A stretch of DNA of 64,000 nucleotides from NCBI RefSeq assembly GCF_014058685.1, contig NZ_CP059055.1, positions 1,116,001 through 1,180,000 on the forward strand. The letters are read 5' to 3'. The notes beneath the pieces are model-generated. The model saw nothing but the letters and a program-made list of their open reading frames with translations, had not been told where the DNA came from and made no database searches. Position 1 is the stretch's first letter; each line of letters starts with the position of its first letter. A program made the position numbers and the translations under genes. Positions 18,704-28,185 of the stretch are shown here, one piece after another. Origin of the DNA: Lactobacillus johnsonii (lineage in GTDB: Bacteria > Bacillota > Bacilli > Lactobacillales > Lactobacillaceae).

Positions 18704-20473
18704 TTAAAGGTTAGTTGCTTCGCCTTGGTAAACAGCACCGCGACGAGCATCAACAGTAATCTTAGAACCATCCTTGATCTTTTCTACTGCATCAGTAGCA
18801 CCAACGATAACTGGGATACCAAGTGAAAGACCAACAACAGCTGCGTGGCTAGTTAAACCAGAAGCTTCAACTACCATACCTGAAGCCTTCTTAATTGCTG
18901 GTAAGTAATCCTTATCAGTAGTCTTAGCAACTAAGATGTCACCATCTTGAACTTTGCTGTTAGCTTCTTCAGCAGAAGTTGCAACTACAGCTTTACCAAT
19001 AACTGATTGTTCACCAACACCTAAACCTTTAACAAGTTGGGTACCAATTAATTGTAACTTCATCAAGTTAGTAGTACCAGTTTCGCCCAAAGGAACACCA
19101 GCAACGATAATTACTAAGTCGCCGTCTTTTGCAAGACCAGTTTCTTTAGCAAGTTCAGCTGCCTTTTCAAACATTTCTTCAGTAGACTTAGGCTTTTCAG
19201 TCAACATTGGCTTTACACCCCAAACAACACCTAATGAGTGTTGAATCTTGTCGTTGAAAGTCATAGCAATAATATCAGCGTTTGGACGGTACTTAGAGAT
19301 CATACGTGCAGTGTAACCAGATTCAGTTGCAGCAATAATAGTCTTAACGCCCAATTCTTCAGCAGTTCTAACAACTGATTCACCGATAGCTTCAGTAACG
19401 TTTGAACCCTTGTATTCTTCGAATCTTTGAAGAGCTAACTTGTTACGCTTAGCAAGTTGCTTTTCAGTACGCATGTCGATTTCAGCCATAGCCTTAACAG
19501 CTTTAACTGGGTAAAGACCGTTTGCAGATTCACCTGAAAGCATAGTTGCGTCAGTACCATCAAGAACAGCGTTTGCAACGTCAGTAACTTCGGCACGAGT
19601 AGGACGTGGGTTTTCTTGCATTGAGTCAAGCATTTGAGTAGCAGTAATAACTGGCTTACCTAAAGCGTTACATCTCTTGATCAATTCTTTTTGTACAAAT
19701 GGAACATTGATAAATGGAATTTCAACACCCATGTCACCACGAGCAACCATTAAACCATCAGAAACCTTTAAGATTTCGTCGATGTTGTCAATACCTTCTT
19801 GTGATTCAATCTTAGGGAAGATCTTTACGTATTCACAATGTGCTTCTTCAAGCAATTGACGAATGTCAAGAACATCTTGTGCTTTACGAACGAATGAAGC
19901 AAAGATGAAGTTGATACCTTCCTTCAAACCGAACTTAATATCGTTAGTATCTTTTTCAGTAATACCTGGGAGGCGGATTTCAACGCCAGGAGCGTTAACA
20001 CCCTTCTTAGAACCGATTACACCAGTGTTTTGAGCTTCACAAACTAATTCTCTCTTAGCGTCATCTTTGTCCTTAATCAAAAGGTCAACTAAACCATCAT
20101 CGATTAATACGTGACCACCAACGTGAGTATCGTCGTAAAGACCATCGTAGGTAACGTGGATCATGTCCTTGTTACCCTTCTTAGTGTCGTCCATAGAAAT
20201 ACGGATAGTGTCACCAGTGTTAATAGTGAACTTGCCGCCTTCTTGTTCAGTAGTTCTAATTTCGGCACCCTTAGTATCAAGAGCAATGCCAAGAAGTTTA
20301 CCAGTCTTCTTTTCAACCTCACGAACCATGTTCATACGTGCACGGTGTTCTTCGTGGTCACCGTGTGAGAAGTTGAAACGGAATACGTTTGCACCTGCTT
20401 CAGCTAATTTAGTAATAGTCTCAACATCGTTTGAGGCTGGCCCTAAAGTACTAACAATTTTAGTTTTCTTCAT
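18704..20473 (-). CDS. pyk: Pyruvate kinase with C-terminal PEP-utiliser domain
   Basis: This enzyme converts PEP and ADP to pyruvate and ATP, the last step of glycolysis. The barrel has the substrate loops FRFNFSHGDHEEH, KIESQEGIDNI and MVARGDMGVEIP, and ATQMLDSMQENPRPTRAEV. The 589-residue length exceeds the roughly 470 of the basic enzyme because of a C-terminal phosphohistidine-type domain (ILVAKTTDKDY...SGLTSHAAVVGLSLGIPVIVG). This extension is common in Firmicutes. It lies 34 bp after pfkA in the same direction, forming the usual glycolytic pair. Confidence 0.98.
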   Translation of the reverse strand: MKKTKIVSTLGPASNDVETITKLAEAGANVFRFNFSHGDHEEHRARMNMVREVEKKTGKLLGIALDTKGAEIRTTEQEGGKFTINTGDTIRISMDDTKKGNKDMIHVTYDGLYDDTHVGGHVLIDDGLVDLLIKDKDDAKRELVCEAQNTGVIGSKKGVNAPGVEIRLPGITEKDTNDIKFGLKEGINFIFASFVRKAQDVLDIRQLLEEAHCEYVKIFPKIESQEGIDNIDEILKVSDGLMVARGDMGVEIPFINVPFVQKELIKRCNALGKPVITATQMLDSMQENPRPTRAEVTDVANAVLDGTDATMLSGESANGLYPVKAVKAMAEIDMRTEKQLAKRNKLALQRFEEYKGSNVTEAIGESVVRTAEELGVKTIIAATESGYTARMISKYRPNADIIAMTFNDKIQHSLGVVWGVKPMLTEKPKSTEEMFEKAAELAKETGLAKDGDLVIIVAGVPLGETGTTNLMKLQLIGTQLVKGLGVGEQSVIGKAVVATSAEEANSKVQDGDILVAKTTDKDYLPAIKKASGMVVEASGLTSHAAVVGLSLGIPVIVGATDAVEKIKDGSKITVDARRGAVYQGEATNL

Positions 20474-20507
20474 CTTGAAAAAATCTCCTATAATACAAAA
20501 TCAAAAA

Positions 20508-21467
20508 CTACTTGGCTAAGTCTTTGTTTAATGAGTATAACGCATAATTACCGTGGTGTTTTGCATCAAACAAATCAAGAATATCATGGTGAGTAAGCTT
20601 GTTGTTTTCCATACCAACAGCTAAGCCGCCTTTACCTTCAAGTAATAACTTAACAGCGTAGGCACCCATTTCACTTGCTACTACACGGTCACGCATTGTT
20701 GGGCTTCCGCCACGTTGCATATGGCCCAATACATTAGCACGAGCGTCAAAGTCACCATATTTAAGAAGTTCATCCTTAAATTTTTCAGCGTCCATAACAC
20801 CTTCAGCTAAAACAACGATTCCATGTTTCTTACCATTAGCAAATCCTTGCTTCAAGTTTTCAGCAATTTCCTTAATGTCATAAGGTTCTTCTGGAATAAC
20901 AATTGCGTCAGCACCGGTAGCAACACCAACGTGCATTGCGATATCCCCACAATCACGACCCATAACATTTACAACAAATACACGTTGGTGACTTGTTGCA
21001 GTATCACGAATCTTATCAATGGCTTCCATTGCAGTATTACATGCAGTGTCAAAACCAATTGTGTAATCAGTATAAGGAATATCGTTGTCAATTGAACCAG
21101 GAAGACCAATAGCATTATAGCCATGGCTTGTAAGCTTCAATGCACCGTGGTAAGAACCATCACCACCAATGACAACTAAAGCATCGATTCCGTGCTTCTT
21201 TAATTGTTCGATTCCCTTAAGTTGAACTTCTTCTTCCTTAAATTCTGGGAAACGAGCTGAATAAAGAAAAGTACCGCCGCGGCTAATTTTATCCGCAACT
21301 GTTTCAGAAGTCATTTGGAAAATATCACCAGCAACTAAACCAGCATATCCATAACGAATTCCGCAAACTTCGATACCGTTTGCCAAAGCTGTACGAGTAA
21401 CAGCTCTAATGGCAGCGTTCATACCAGGGGCATCTCCACCACTAGTTAAAATACCAATCCGTTTCAT
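20508..21467 (-). CDS. pfkA: 6-phosphofructokinase
   Basis: This enzyme phosphorylates fructose-6-phosphate, the committed step of glycolysis. The ATP-binding [12 protein letters not shown] opens the protein. GGDGSY and the catalytic [16 protein letters not shown] follow, then the substrate-binding MGRDCG and the [14 protein letters not shown] region. The 319-residue length is standard for the ATP-dependent bacterial enzyme. It is the first gene of the pfkA-pyk operon and follows dnaE after a 173-bp gap likely to hold its promoter. Confidence 0.98.
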   Translation of the reverse strand: MKRIGILTSGGDAPGMNAAIRAVTRTALANGIEVCGIRYGYAGLVAGDIFQMTSETVADKISRGGTFLYSARFPEFKEEEVQLKGIEQLKKHGIDALVVIGGDGSYHGALKLTSHGYNAIGLPGSIDNDIPYTDYTIGFDTACNTAMEAIDKIRDTATSHQRVFVVNVMGRDCGDIAMHVGVATGADAIVIPEEPYDIKEIAENLKQGFANGKKHGIVVLAEGVMDAEKFKDELLKYGDFDARANVLGHMQRGGSPTMRDRVVASEMGAYAVKLLLEGKGGLAVGMENNKLTHHDILDLFDAKHHGNYALYSLNKDLAK

Positions 21468-21640
21468 GAATTCACCTCTACGATTTTCTGTGTTTTACTC
21501 ACATCGATTTTATCGTACCATTTTTTTTACTCAATGTCTTCAAAAAAAAGCCTATTTTTTCACTAATAATCCTTATAAAATAAATGTTTTCGCTTTCAAC
21601 CTTATTAGGCTCTCTTTTGCTTGCTTTTAAAAAAATTGAA

Positions 21641-24600
21641 TTAATCTTTAAAATTAACTTGCCGAGCATTAGAAAGTAGAAATTGAATTTTGTTAGGGTT
21701 AAAACGATCACTTTGTGTCCTAACTTGAAGTAAATATATCTTACCAATCTTCAAGTTCTCACCTACTTTTTCCCAGACTTGAGGAAAAATAGTAAAGTCT
21801 TTTTCGCCACTAGTATCACTAAAAACAGCAAAAGCCATATTATCACCTTTTTTTGTGGTAATTGGTTTAACCTTCATTAACTTTCCAACTGCAATTCCTT
21901 GTTCATTACTCTCAAAAACTTGTAATCGTTTTGCATTAAACTTTCGAGCATATTTTTGAACCGCAATAATCGGATTAATGCCAGTACTAAAACCCATAGC
22001 TTCAACTTCCATCGCTGATTTTTCAGCTGCAGTTGGCATTTTTTCTTCTTCTACTTTAGGCTCTAATGTTTCGAATAACGATAAATTTGAGCCTGCCATT
22101 TTTACACTCTCAACTAAATCTTTATTTATTTTTAACAGTTCATTTCTATTAGGAGCTAGTCGATCAAAAGTTCCGGCCTTGATTAAATTTTCGACCGCAT
22201 CTGCACTCAGCAAATTATTATCTATTTTCCAGAGAAAATCGGTCATCGACTTAATTGGACGCTTAATTTCTAAAATTTGCTTCAATAAGTCGCTTCTTAA
22301 TCCCCGAATTGCCTTTAATCCAACTAAAATTTTTCCATTCTCTAATGAAAAATCTGCCTTACTATTTTCAATATCAGGTGGCAAAATCTTAATTCCAGCT
22401 TCTTGAGCTTGCATTAGGTATTGTGCAATTTTATTTCGATTACCCATATTGCTGTTTAACAAAGCTAAATAAAAGGCTCCGGGATAATGCACTTTAAAAT
22501 AAGCAAGCCAAAAAGCAATCTTACTGTAGGCAACGGCATGAGAACGATTAAATCCATAATTAGCAAACTGTGCAATGTAGTCATAAACTTTTTCAGCGGT
22601 TTCCTTTTTACGGCCTAATTTAATTGCACCTTCAATAAACTTAGCTCGTTCACGCTGAATTACATCTGCATTTTTCTTAGACATTGCACGTCTTAACAGA
22701 TCAGCCTCTCCTAAAGAAAAACCTGCTAAAACTTGAGCTGTTTGCATAACTTGCTCTTGATAAACCAAAACCCCGTAGGTAGTGCCTAAAATTTTCTTTA
22801 AACTAGGGTCAGGATATTGAACCCTTTCCTTTCCATGTTTTCTATTGATGAAATGATCAATATTATTTATTGGACCGGGCCGGTATAAGGCATTAACTGC
22901 AACAATATCTTCAAAACTATCTGGATGAAGTTGTTCAAGGACACGCTTAATCCCATCAGATTCAAACTGAAACACTGCATCCGTGTCCCCGCGTTGAAAC
23001 AAGTCAAGTGTTTCTTGATCATCCAGAGGAATGTGGTTAGGGTTTATGTTAATTCCATCCGCTCTTAAAGCTGCAACAATATTCCCTAAAATCGTTAAAT
23101 TTCTTAATCCCAAGAAGTCAATCTTTAACAAACCTAGTGATTCAACATTCGATTTTGTCTGTTGAGTTACGGGAATTCCTAGGGGACCTGCTTGAAGTCC
23201 TACGATTTCAGCTAGGGAATCATCAGTAATTACTAAACCAGCCGCATGAATTGAATAGTGCCTTGGTAAATTTTCTAAATGCTCGGCGGTCGCAAATAAA
23301 ATTTTACTCAATTCATTCGTATTCACTAGTAGCTGCAATTCTTTTGATTTTTGATAGGCCTCAGCTAAGGTGATTTTTCCCTTAGAGTGCGGAATGGCAT
23401 CTAACCAACGATAGGTTTCGACCTTATTTAATCCAAAAACACGACAAACATCTTTTAAAACCTGCTTTGCCGCTAAAGTACCAAACGTTAAAATCTGGGC
23501 TGCATGATTCATCCCGTACTTTTCAAACATGTACTTAATTACTTCATCCCGCCGATTGTCTGGAATATCTAAGTCAATATCAGGCATTTGCTGACGAGCC
23601 GGATTTAAGAAACGTTCAAACAGCAAATTATATTCAATTGGATCCACTTCAGTAATTCTAAGGGCATAAGAAACAAGAGATCCAGCTGCTGATCCTCTCC
23701 CTGGACCTGTTGTAATATGGACACTATGTGCAAAATTCATTACATCCCACACAATGAGAAAATAATCATCAAATCCCATTTCATTAATTACTTGTAATTC
23801 ATAATCAAGTCTTTTTTGATATTGAGCGGGAATTTTATTATTAAATCTTTTTGCAAGACCCTCTTGAGCTAAAGCATGCAAATATTCTTTTGAAGTAGGA
23901 AACTTATTTTGTTTAAATTTTGGAAGTTGCGGATCTTGAAATTTAATTTCTGCAGTACAGATTTCTCCAATTTCTTCTGCATTCTTCAATGCATCTTCAA
24001 TATCAAACTTCCGATAACTTACCTGCAATTCTTCACTATTTTTCAAATAGTGTGAACCAGCTTGTTTAGCCAACTGTTCTATATTTTCTAAATGAGTATT
24101 AGTTTTAATTGCTTGAAGTGTACGTCTTAAAAATTGCTCATTACGGTTAAGGTACTGTCCATCTTCTACAGCAGTTAGAGGTAAGCTAAATTGTGTAGCC
24201 AGTGAGCGAATATAATTTATATATTCTTGCTGTCCGGAATCCGCATAGACTCCCAAATACATGGAAGATGAGCTCGGAAGAGAATCTTGCAGCTTTCGTA
24301 AATAATTTGCTCCCATTTTAGGATTATTAATTTGCAACATTTTTAGTTCACTATGTAAATTGCTTGGAGTAATTAGAATTAAATGGCCGAGATATTTTTT
24401 TAAATCTTCGAAAGTTAAAACATTTTCTTTTTCGCCATTTTCAGTTAAAAGATTAACTGCACTAGATAAACGTAAAATATTTTTATATCCCTGGTCATCT
24501 TTTGCAATTACAATGAGATCATACTTATTAGCTTCATCAATTAAACCATTAATTCTAAGTTGCATCCCTAACAAAGGTTTAATTCCGACATCTTTTGCTG

Positions 24601-24757
24601 CCTTATAAAAATCGACCAAGCCATAAGTAATATTGATATCGGTTAAAGCAATCGCAGAATAGCCTTTTTTCTTAGCATTTTCAGCCAAATTTTTAACTTT
24701 AGTTGGACTCTCAAGTAGAGTAAAACCGCTTAAATTTTGTAAACTAACCGCTCCCAT
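21641..24757 (-). CDS. dnaE: DNA polymerase III alpha subunit DnaE
   Basis: This second replicative polymerase of low-GC Gram-positives is thought to extend primers on the lagging strand before PolC takes over. The 1038 residues contain an N-terminal PHP domain, the catalytic core with PDIDLDIPDNRRDEVI (two Asp), FNRSHAVAYSKIAFWLAY and a C-terminal OB domain (IAVGKLMKVKPITTKKGDNM). The PHP domain lacks the usual metal-binding histidine opening (SGFTLLESPTKV instead of an HxH motif), so proofreading by PHP is unlikely. Length and order are normal for Lactobacillus. Confidence 0.97.
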   Translation of the reverse strand: MGAVSLQNLSGFTLLESPTKVKNLAENAKKKGYSAIALTDINITYGLVDFYKAAKDVGIKPLLGMQLRINGLIDEANKYDLIVIAKDDQGYKNILRLSSAVNLLTENGEKENVLTFEDLKKYLGHLILITPSNLHSELKMLQINNPKMGANYLRKLQDSLPSSSSMYLGVYADSGQQEYINYIRSLATQFSLPLTAVEDGQYLNRNEQFLRRTLQAIKTNTHLENIEQLAKQAGSHYLKNSEELQVSYRKFDIEDALKNAEEIGEICTAEIKFQDPQLPKFKQNKFPTSKEYLHALAQEGLAKRFNNKIPAQYQKRLDYELQVINEMGFDDYFLIVWDVMNFAHSVHITTGPGRGSAAGSLVSYALRITEVDPIEYNLLFERFLNPARQQMPDIDLDIPDNRRDEVIKYMFEKYGMNHAAQILTFGTLAAKQVLKDVCRVFGLNKVETYRWLDAIPHSKGKITLAEAYQKSKELQLLVNTNELSKILFATAEHLENLPRHYSIHAAGLVITDDSLAEIVGLQAGPLGIPVTQQTKSNVESLGLLKIDFLGLRNLTILGNIVAALRADGININPNHIPLDDQETLDLFQRGDTDAVFQFESDGIKRVLEQLHPDSFEDIVAVNALYRPGPINNIDHFINRKHGKERVQYPDPSLKKILGTTYGVLVYQEQVMQTAQVLAGFSLGEADLLRRAMSKKNADVIQRERAKFIEGAIKLGRKKETAEKVYDYIAQFANYGFNRSHAVAYSKIAFWLAYFKVHYPGAFYLALLNSNMGNRNKIAQYLMQAQEAGIKILPPDIENSKADFSLENGKILVGLKAIRGLRSDLLKQILEIKRPIKSMTDFLWKIDNNLLSADAVENLIKAGTFDRLAPNRNELLKINKDLVESVKMAGSNLSLFETLEPKVEEEKMPTAAEKSAMEVEAMGFSTGINPIIAVQKYARKFNAKRLQVFESNEQGIAVGKLMKVKPITTKKGDNMAFAVFSDTSGEKDFTIFPQVWEKVGENLKIGKIYLLQVRTQSDRFNPNKIQFLLSNARQVNFKD

Positions 24758-24807
24758 ATACTCACCCTTTCTGATAATTTAAGTATAGCAAATTCTATTA
24801 TCTTCGC

Positions 24808-24836
24808 TTGCTAAAACATCTTATTTTTGCTAAGAT
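24808..24836 (+). promoter_or_regulatory. Promoter of the DUF2929 gene
   Basis: TTGCTA (24808-24813) and TAAGAT (24831-24836) are 17 bp apart and lie 24 bp upstream of the ATG at 24860. Confidence 0.6.
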
Positions 24837-24859
24837 ACCTAGCGAAAGAAGGAGAAATT

Positions 24860-25060
24860 ATGCGCTACATTATTACAGTGATTTGGTCATGCATTTTTTG
24901 CGAAATTATCGGTTTTATTGCTGCATCTTTAACTCAGATGCAATTTAATCCTATGCAATCTTTGATTATTGGCGCAGTCTTTGGCTTGCTCTTTGCAATT
25001 ATTATTCCTGCCATTACTGCCAAAAGTCATAAAGACAAAAGTAAGTATAGTAAATTATAA
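24860..25060 (+). CDS. Small two-helix membrane protein, DUF2929/YjzD-like
   Basis: The 66-residue protein has two predicted membrane helices (IITVIWSCIFCEIIGFIAAS and LIIGAVFGLLFAIIIPAI) and a short basic tail. This matches the DUF2929 (YjzD) family found in bacilli and lactobacilli, whose function is not established. The ATG at 24860 follows GAAGGAG, so the longer reading frame from 24827 is not used. It is the only rightward gene in the core block, divergent from dnaE and ending in a shared bidirectional terminator. Confidence 0.75.
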   Translation: MRYIITVIWSCIFCEIIGFIAASLTQMQFNPMQSLIIGAVFGLLFAIIIPAITAKSHKDKSKYSKL

Positions 25061-25067
25061 TTGAATT

Positions 25068-25129
25068 AAATTTTACTAAGAAAAAAAGCTGTTTCAATTA
25101 AGAAACAGCTTTTTTTCTTAGTAAAATTT
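25068..25129. terminator. Bidirectional terminator with 28-bp perfect arms
   Basis: The left arm (25068-25095) is the exact reverse complement of the right arm (25102-25129), with a 6-nt AATTAA loop. GCTGTTTC/GAAACAGC forms the core, flanked by A7 and T7. It serves the convergent DUF2929 and phosphoesterase genes. The right arm extends over the last four codons and the stop of the phosphoesterase. Confidence 0.93.
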
Positions 25130-26683
25130 ATAATTCTTACTTGTATCTACTTTAATATCATCATGAGTTAAGTACTCACTAAACATTTGAACATAATCTT
25201 GGTCAAAGATCTTTTCAATTTTATCCATACTGTAAGCTGGGTAGAAACCTCCACCGAGAGCACGATAATTGTTCACAGCTAACTTATAAACCTTGTCATC
25301 TTCAAGATCCTTACCATCTAAAGTCACCTTAGTCAATCTTTGACCAACTGGCTTAGATAAATCAGCTTCGTATTTAACAGGATAGAAAAGATCAAAATGA
25401 TATAACATTGGTTTTGGTGTAATCCAGCGATCGATAAATTTAATTTTACCGTCCTTGTCTTTTTCTAAGAAACCAGCTGAATATTCAATGATTTCCTTTA
25501 ATTCTTTTCCAGTAAGGTTAACAATGCAAAGCTGATTTGCGTATGGATAATTAAGCAAAACTTCTCTCATAGTAACATTCTTTGAAAATCCATGAGCTGA
25601 TTCTGACATAATTGCAGTAGCTGAAACATCTGCACCAGTAAACCAAAGCTGCATTTGCTGGATAAGGTTAATGAATGGAGCTCCCTCGATTCTCCCCTTA
25701 ATTGCATTTTCAATTGGAGCAGGCTCAGATAAGTGAGCAATTGGTTGATCTAACCACTTTTGAGTCTCTTCATCAAGGCTCTTAACAATCTTTTCAATAG
25801 CTGTATCAGGGGCGTAATCTTTGCTATCAATTAATTCAGTAGTCATCTCATTAATCTTGACCTTGCCTTTTTCATCCTTGTCAAAATCAATAACTACTTT
25901 ACCAACAGCTTCTCCTCGATATCCGGGTTGAACAATTGCAGTATCCCGGGTAACTAAGTTTAAACGACGATGTTGATGTCCAGTTAAAAAGACATCAATT
26001 TCAGGAATTTCAGTTAAAATCTTATATCCTTCGTTTTCACCAGTGTGGGGCTCAGTTGCTTCCCCAGTCAAAGGATCACTCTCAAAGCCACCATGATACA
26101 TAGCACAAAGAATATCGACCTGTGGGCGCAATTTCTTAGCTAATTTAGAAAGTACATCATAACCAGAAACAAACTTTAATCCTTTGATATGATCTTCTGA
26201 TTCCCAGTGAGAAATATATTGGGTAGTAATTCCCATAATTCCTATTTTTAGGCCAGCCTTTTCAATAATAGTGTATTCTTTACCAAAAAAAGGCACATTA
26301 GTTTCTGCATCTAAAACATTGTCATTAATAAACGGAGCACGGTTATTATCCACGTAATATGACAAGTAATCTAATCCATAATTAAAATCATGGTTCCCCA
26401 ATGCACGTGCATCATAGCCTACTTCATTATAAGCTTCAGTAAATTTACGTAATCCTTCCTCTTCAGGGAGCTTATGTGTAAAGCTAGCTAAAGGAGATCC
26501 TTGCAAACAATCTCCACTATCTGTAACTAAAACATTATCTACACCATATTTTTCTTTTTCACTTTTTACGACACTACTTACTCGGCTAAGTGAAATTGGT
26601 GCATCATAATTGTTTTTATCTTGATAATCAGTTGGCATTAAAAAGCCATGCGTATCACTTGAGTGTAAAATAACTAGTTTCAT
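25118..26683 (-). CDS. 5'-nucleotidase/2',3'-cyclic phosphodiesterase-type metallophosphatase
   Basis: The N-terminal calcineurin-like domain has metal-binding motifs HSSDTHGFL, DSGDCLQGSP, LGNHDFNYG and TGHQHRR. The C-terminal 5'-nucleotidase substrate domain includes YPYANQLCIVNLTGKELKEI and LAVNNYRALGGG. Family members hydrolyse nucleotides and nucleotide sugars. There is no signal peptide, so this 521-residue protein is probably cytoplasmic, like B. subtilis YunD. Its final codons lie inside the 28-bp terminator arm. Confidence 0.9.
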   Translation of the reverse strand: MKLVILHSSDTHGFLMPTDYQDKNNYDAPISLSRVSSVVKSEKEKYGVDNVLVTDSGDCLQGSPLASFTHKLPEEEGLRKFTEAYNEVGYDARALGNHDFNYGLDYLSYYVDNNRAPFINDNVLDAETNVPFFGKEYTIIEKAGLKIGIMGITTQYISHWESEDHIKGLKFVSGYDVLSKLAKKLRPQVDILCAMYHGGFESDPLTGEATEPHTGENEGYKILTEIPEIDVFLTGHQHRRLNLVTRDTAIVQPGYRGEAVGKVVIDFDKDEKGKVKINEMTTELIDSKDYAPDTAIEKIVKSLDEETQKWLDQPIAHLSEPAPIENAIKGRIEGAPFINLIQQMQLWFTGADVSATAIMSESAHGFSKNVTMREVLLNYPYANQLCIVNLTGKELKEIIEYSAGFLEKDKDGKIKFIDRWITPKPMLYHFDLFYPVKYEADLSKPVGQRLTKVTLDGKDLEDDKVYKLAVNNYRALGGGFYPAYSMDKIEKIFDQDYVQMFSEYLTHDDIKVDTSKNYKFY

Positions 26684-26713
26684 TAATACCTATTCCTTTA
26701 ATCAAAAATTATA

Positions 26714-26741
26714 TAAAAAAAGACACCCCAAGGTGTCTTTA
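26714..26741 (-). terminator. Terminator after rpmF
   Basis: AAAGACACC and GGTGTCTTT form a stem with a short loop, followed by a T-run on the minus strand, directly beyond the rpmF stop. Confidence 0.85.
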
Positions 26742-26742
26742 A

Positions 26743-26934
26743 TTAATCGTTATTTTGTTGCTTGTTTTCGTTAGCAACTTGACGGCCTTTGTAAAAGCCC
26801 TTTGGTGAAACGCGGTGGCTTAAACGGTATTCACCAGTAGTAGCATCGTAATGCATTGCTGGTGTGGTTAATTTAATATGACCACGACGTGAACGTTTCT
26901 TTTGCTTAGAAGTTTTTCTTGCAGGAACTGCCAT
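26743..26934 (-). CDS. rpmF: 50S ribosomal protein L32, zinc-independent form
   Basis: The 63-residue basic protein opens [19 protein letters not shown], the L32 signature, and includes [20 protein letters not shown]. The paired CxxC zinc ligands of the C-plus form are replaced ([10 protein letters not shown] and HRVSPKGFY), so it should not need zinc. It is monocistronic with its own terminator. The start follows AGGAGATC. Confidence 0.96.
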   Translation of the reverse strand: MAVPARKTSKQKKRSRRGHIKLTTPAMHYDATTGEYRLSHRVSPKGFYKGRQVANENKQQNND

Positions 26935-27050
26935 TAGTTAGATCTCCTTTTTTATAGAATTGAGACTTGCGAACCTTTAAATAAACAAATTCACTAAATA
27001 CTCACGTATTTCAATGATACAATCTAAGAGCTGATAAATCAAGTCCAATC

Positions 27051-27380
27051 TTATTTTGTAGCTTCAGAATTATTAACTTTTTTTAATTCAGCTATTTGTT
27101 TATCTCTAGATTCAATTTCACTCCGATATTTATTATCTAATTCTTTCTTCTGTTTTGCTAGTGCTTTTTTTACATCGGGAGAAACTTTTTCTCCTTTGCC
27201 AATCAAAAGTGATACTAAAGCACCTAATAGAAGCATAATCACTAAGACGATGATTAAAGGCATTTTAGGTTGGAAAAAGCCAAAATTAATCGCTACAGGT
27301 TCAGTATTTAGGCATGCAAAAATCACAAGCACTAAAACGATAATTAGTCCAATTACTAAATTTCTTTGCTTATTCATCAT
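27051..27380 (-). CDS. LapA-domain membrane protein
   Basis: The 109-residue protein has two membrane helices (LVIGLIIVLVLVIFACLN and PLIIVLVIMLLLGALVSLLIG) separated by NTEPVAINFGFFQPK, the hallmark of the LapA (DUF1049) family. A cytoplasmic coiled-coil tail (KALAKQKKELDNKYRSEIE) ends it. In E. coli LapA-type proteins affect LPS assembly. The role in Gram-positives, which lack LPS, is unknown. It is six bases from the SDR gene, so cotranscription is likely. Confidence 0.8.
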   Translation of the reverse strand: MMNKQRNLVIGLIIVLVLVIFACLNTEPVAINFGFFQPKMPLIIVLVIMLLLGALVSLLIGKGEKVSPDVKKALAKQKKELDNKYRSEIESRDKQIAELKKVNNSEATK

Positions 27381-27386
27381 TCTTCC

Positions 27387-28181
27387 CTACTTTCTGCTAG
27401 CAAACTTTAGACTTGCCCAGTCACCAATACGAGGGAAAATTTTGTAAAGCTTTGCTAAGGTAGCTAAGCTGAGAGGTAAATTCAATTCACGACGATTAGA
27501 GCCAAAGAAGTGGACTACCTGCCAAGCTACATCATCTGGATCAAGCATGAAACGTTGAACATTATTCACGTAAGAACCACTTTCATCAGCAATATTAAAG
27601 AAATTAGTATAAACTGGTCCAGGATTTACTGTCATGACCTTAACACCAAAAGGTTTTAATTCTAGACGTAAAACGTTTGAAAATTGAATAATAGCCGCCT
27701 TAGTAGCACTGTAAGCTGCAGTCTTAGTAGTTGGTACAATTCCAGCAATTGAGCCAAAATTAATAATTTGCCCTTGCTTTTGATCGATCATGACGCGCGC
27801 AACAAGACGAGTGAAGTACATCAAACCTAAAACATTGGTTTGAAACATTTCAGTTACGACTTGAGGTGAAGTCTCTAAAAATTCTTTAAAGACACCAAAA
27901 CCTGCTGCGTTGACAAGATAATCAATATGGTCAACATGACTAACAATTTCATTAAAGGCACGATCAATTTGATCAGCTTTGCTAATATCTGTTGGAAATA
28001 CATATACTTCATTTCCAGAAAGCTGACGTGCTTCGTTTGCAATTTCTTCTAACTTATCTTGATGACGTGCCATCAAAATAACTGTTGCACCACGACTTGC
28101 ACTTTCTAAAGCAATTGAGCGTCCAATACCACTAGAAGCTCCTGTAACTACTACGACTTTATCCCTTAATGAATTACTCAT
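27387..28181 (-). CDS. Short-chain dehydrogenase/reductase
   Basis: This 264-residue classical SDR has the NAD(P)-binding TGASSGIGRSIA at the N-terminus, the NAAGFG structural motif near residue 90, Ser in NFGSIAG and the catalytic YSATKAA. The C-terminal part resembles the YqjQ/DltE-like group. The substrate is unknown. It lies 4 bp after rnz and 6 bp before the LapA gene. The rnz-SDR pairing is common in Firmicutes. Confidence 0.9.
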   Translation of the reverse strand: MSNSLRDKVVVVTGASSGIGRSIALESASRGATVILMARHQDKLEEIANEARQLSGNEVYVFPTDISKADQIDRAFNEIVSHVDHIDYLVNAAGFGVFKEFLETSPQVVTEMFQTNVLGLMYFTRLVARVMIDQKQGQIINFGSIAGIVPTTKTAAYSATKAAIIQFSNVLRLELKPFGVKVMTVNPGPVYTNFFNIADESGSYVNNVQRFMLDPDDVAWQVVHFFGSNRRELNLPLSLATLAKLYKIFPRIGDWASLKFASRK

Positions 28182-28185
28182 ATTA

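Noticed and set aside
21978..22406. 142-residue plus-strand ORF inside dnaE
   Set aside because: It is antisense to a well-conserved region of dnaE, has no family resemblance and no ribosome binding site.
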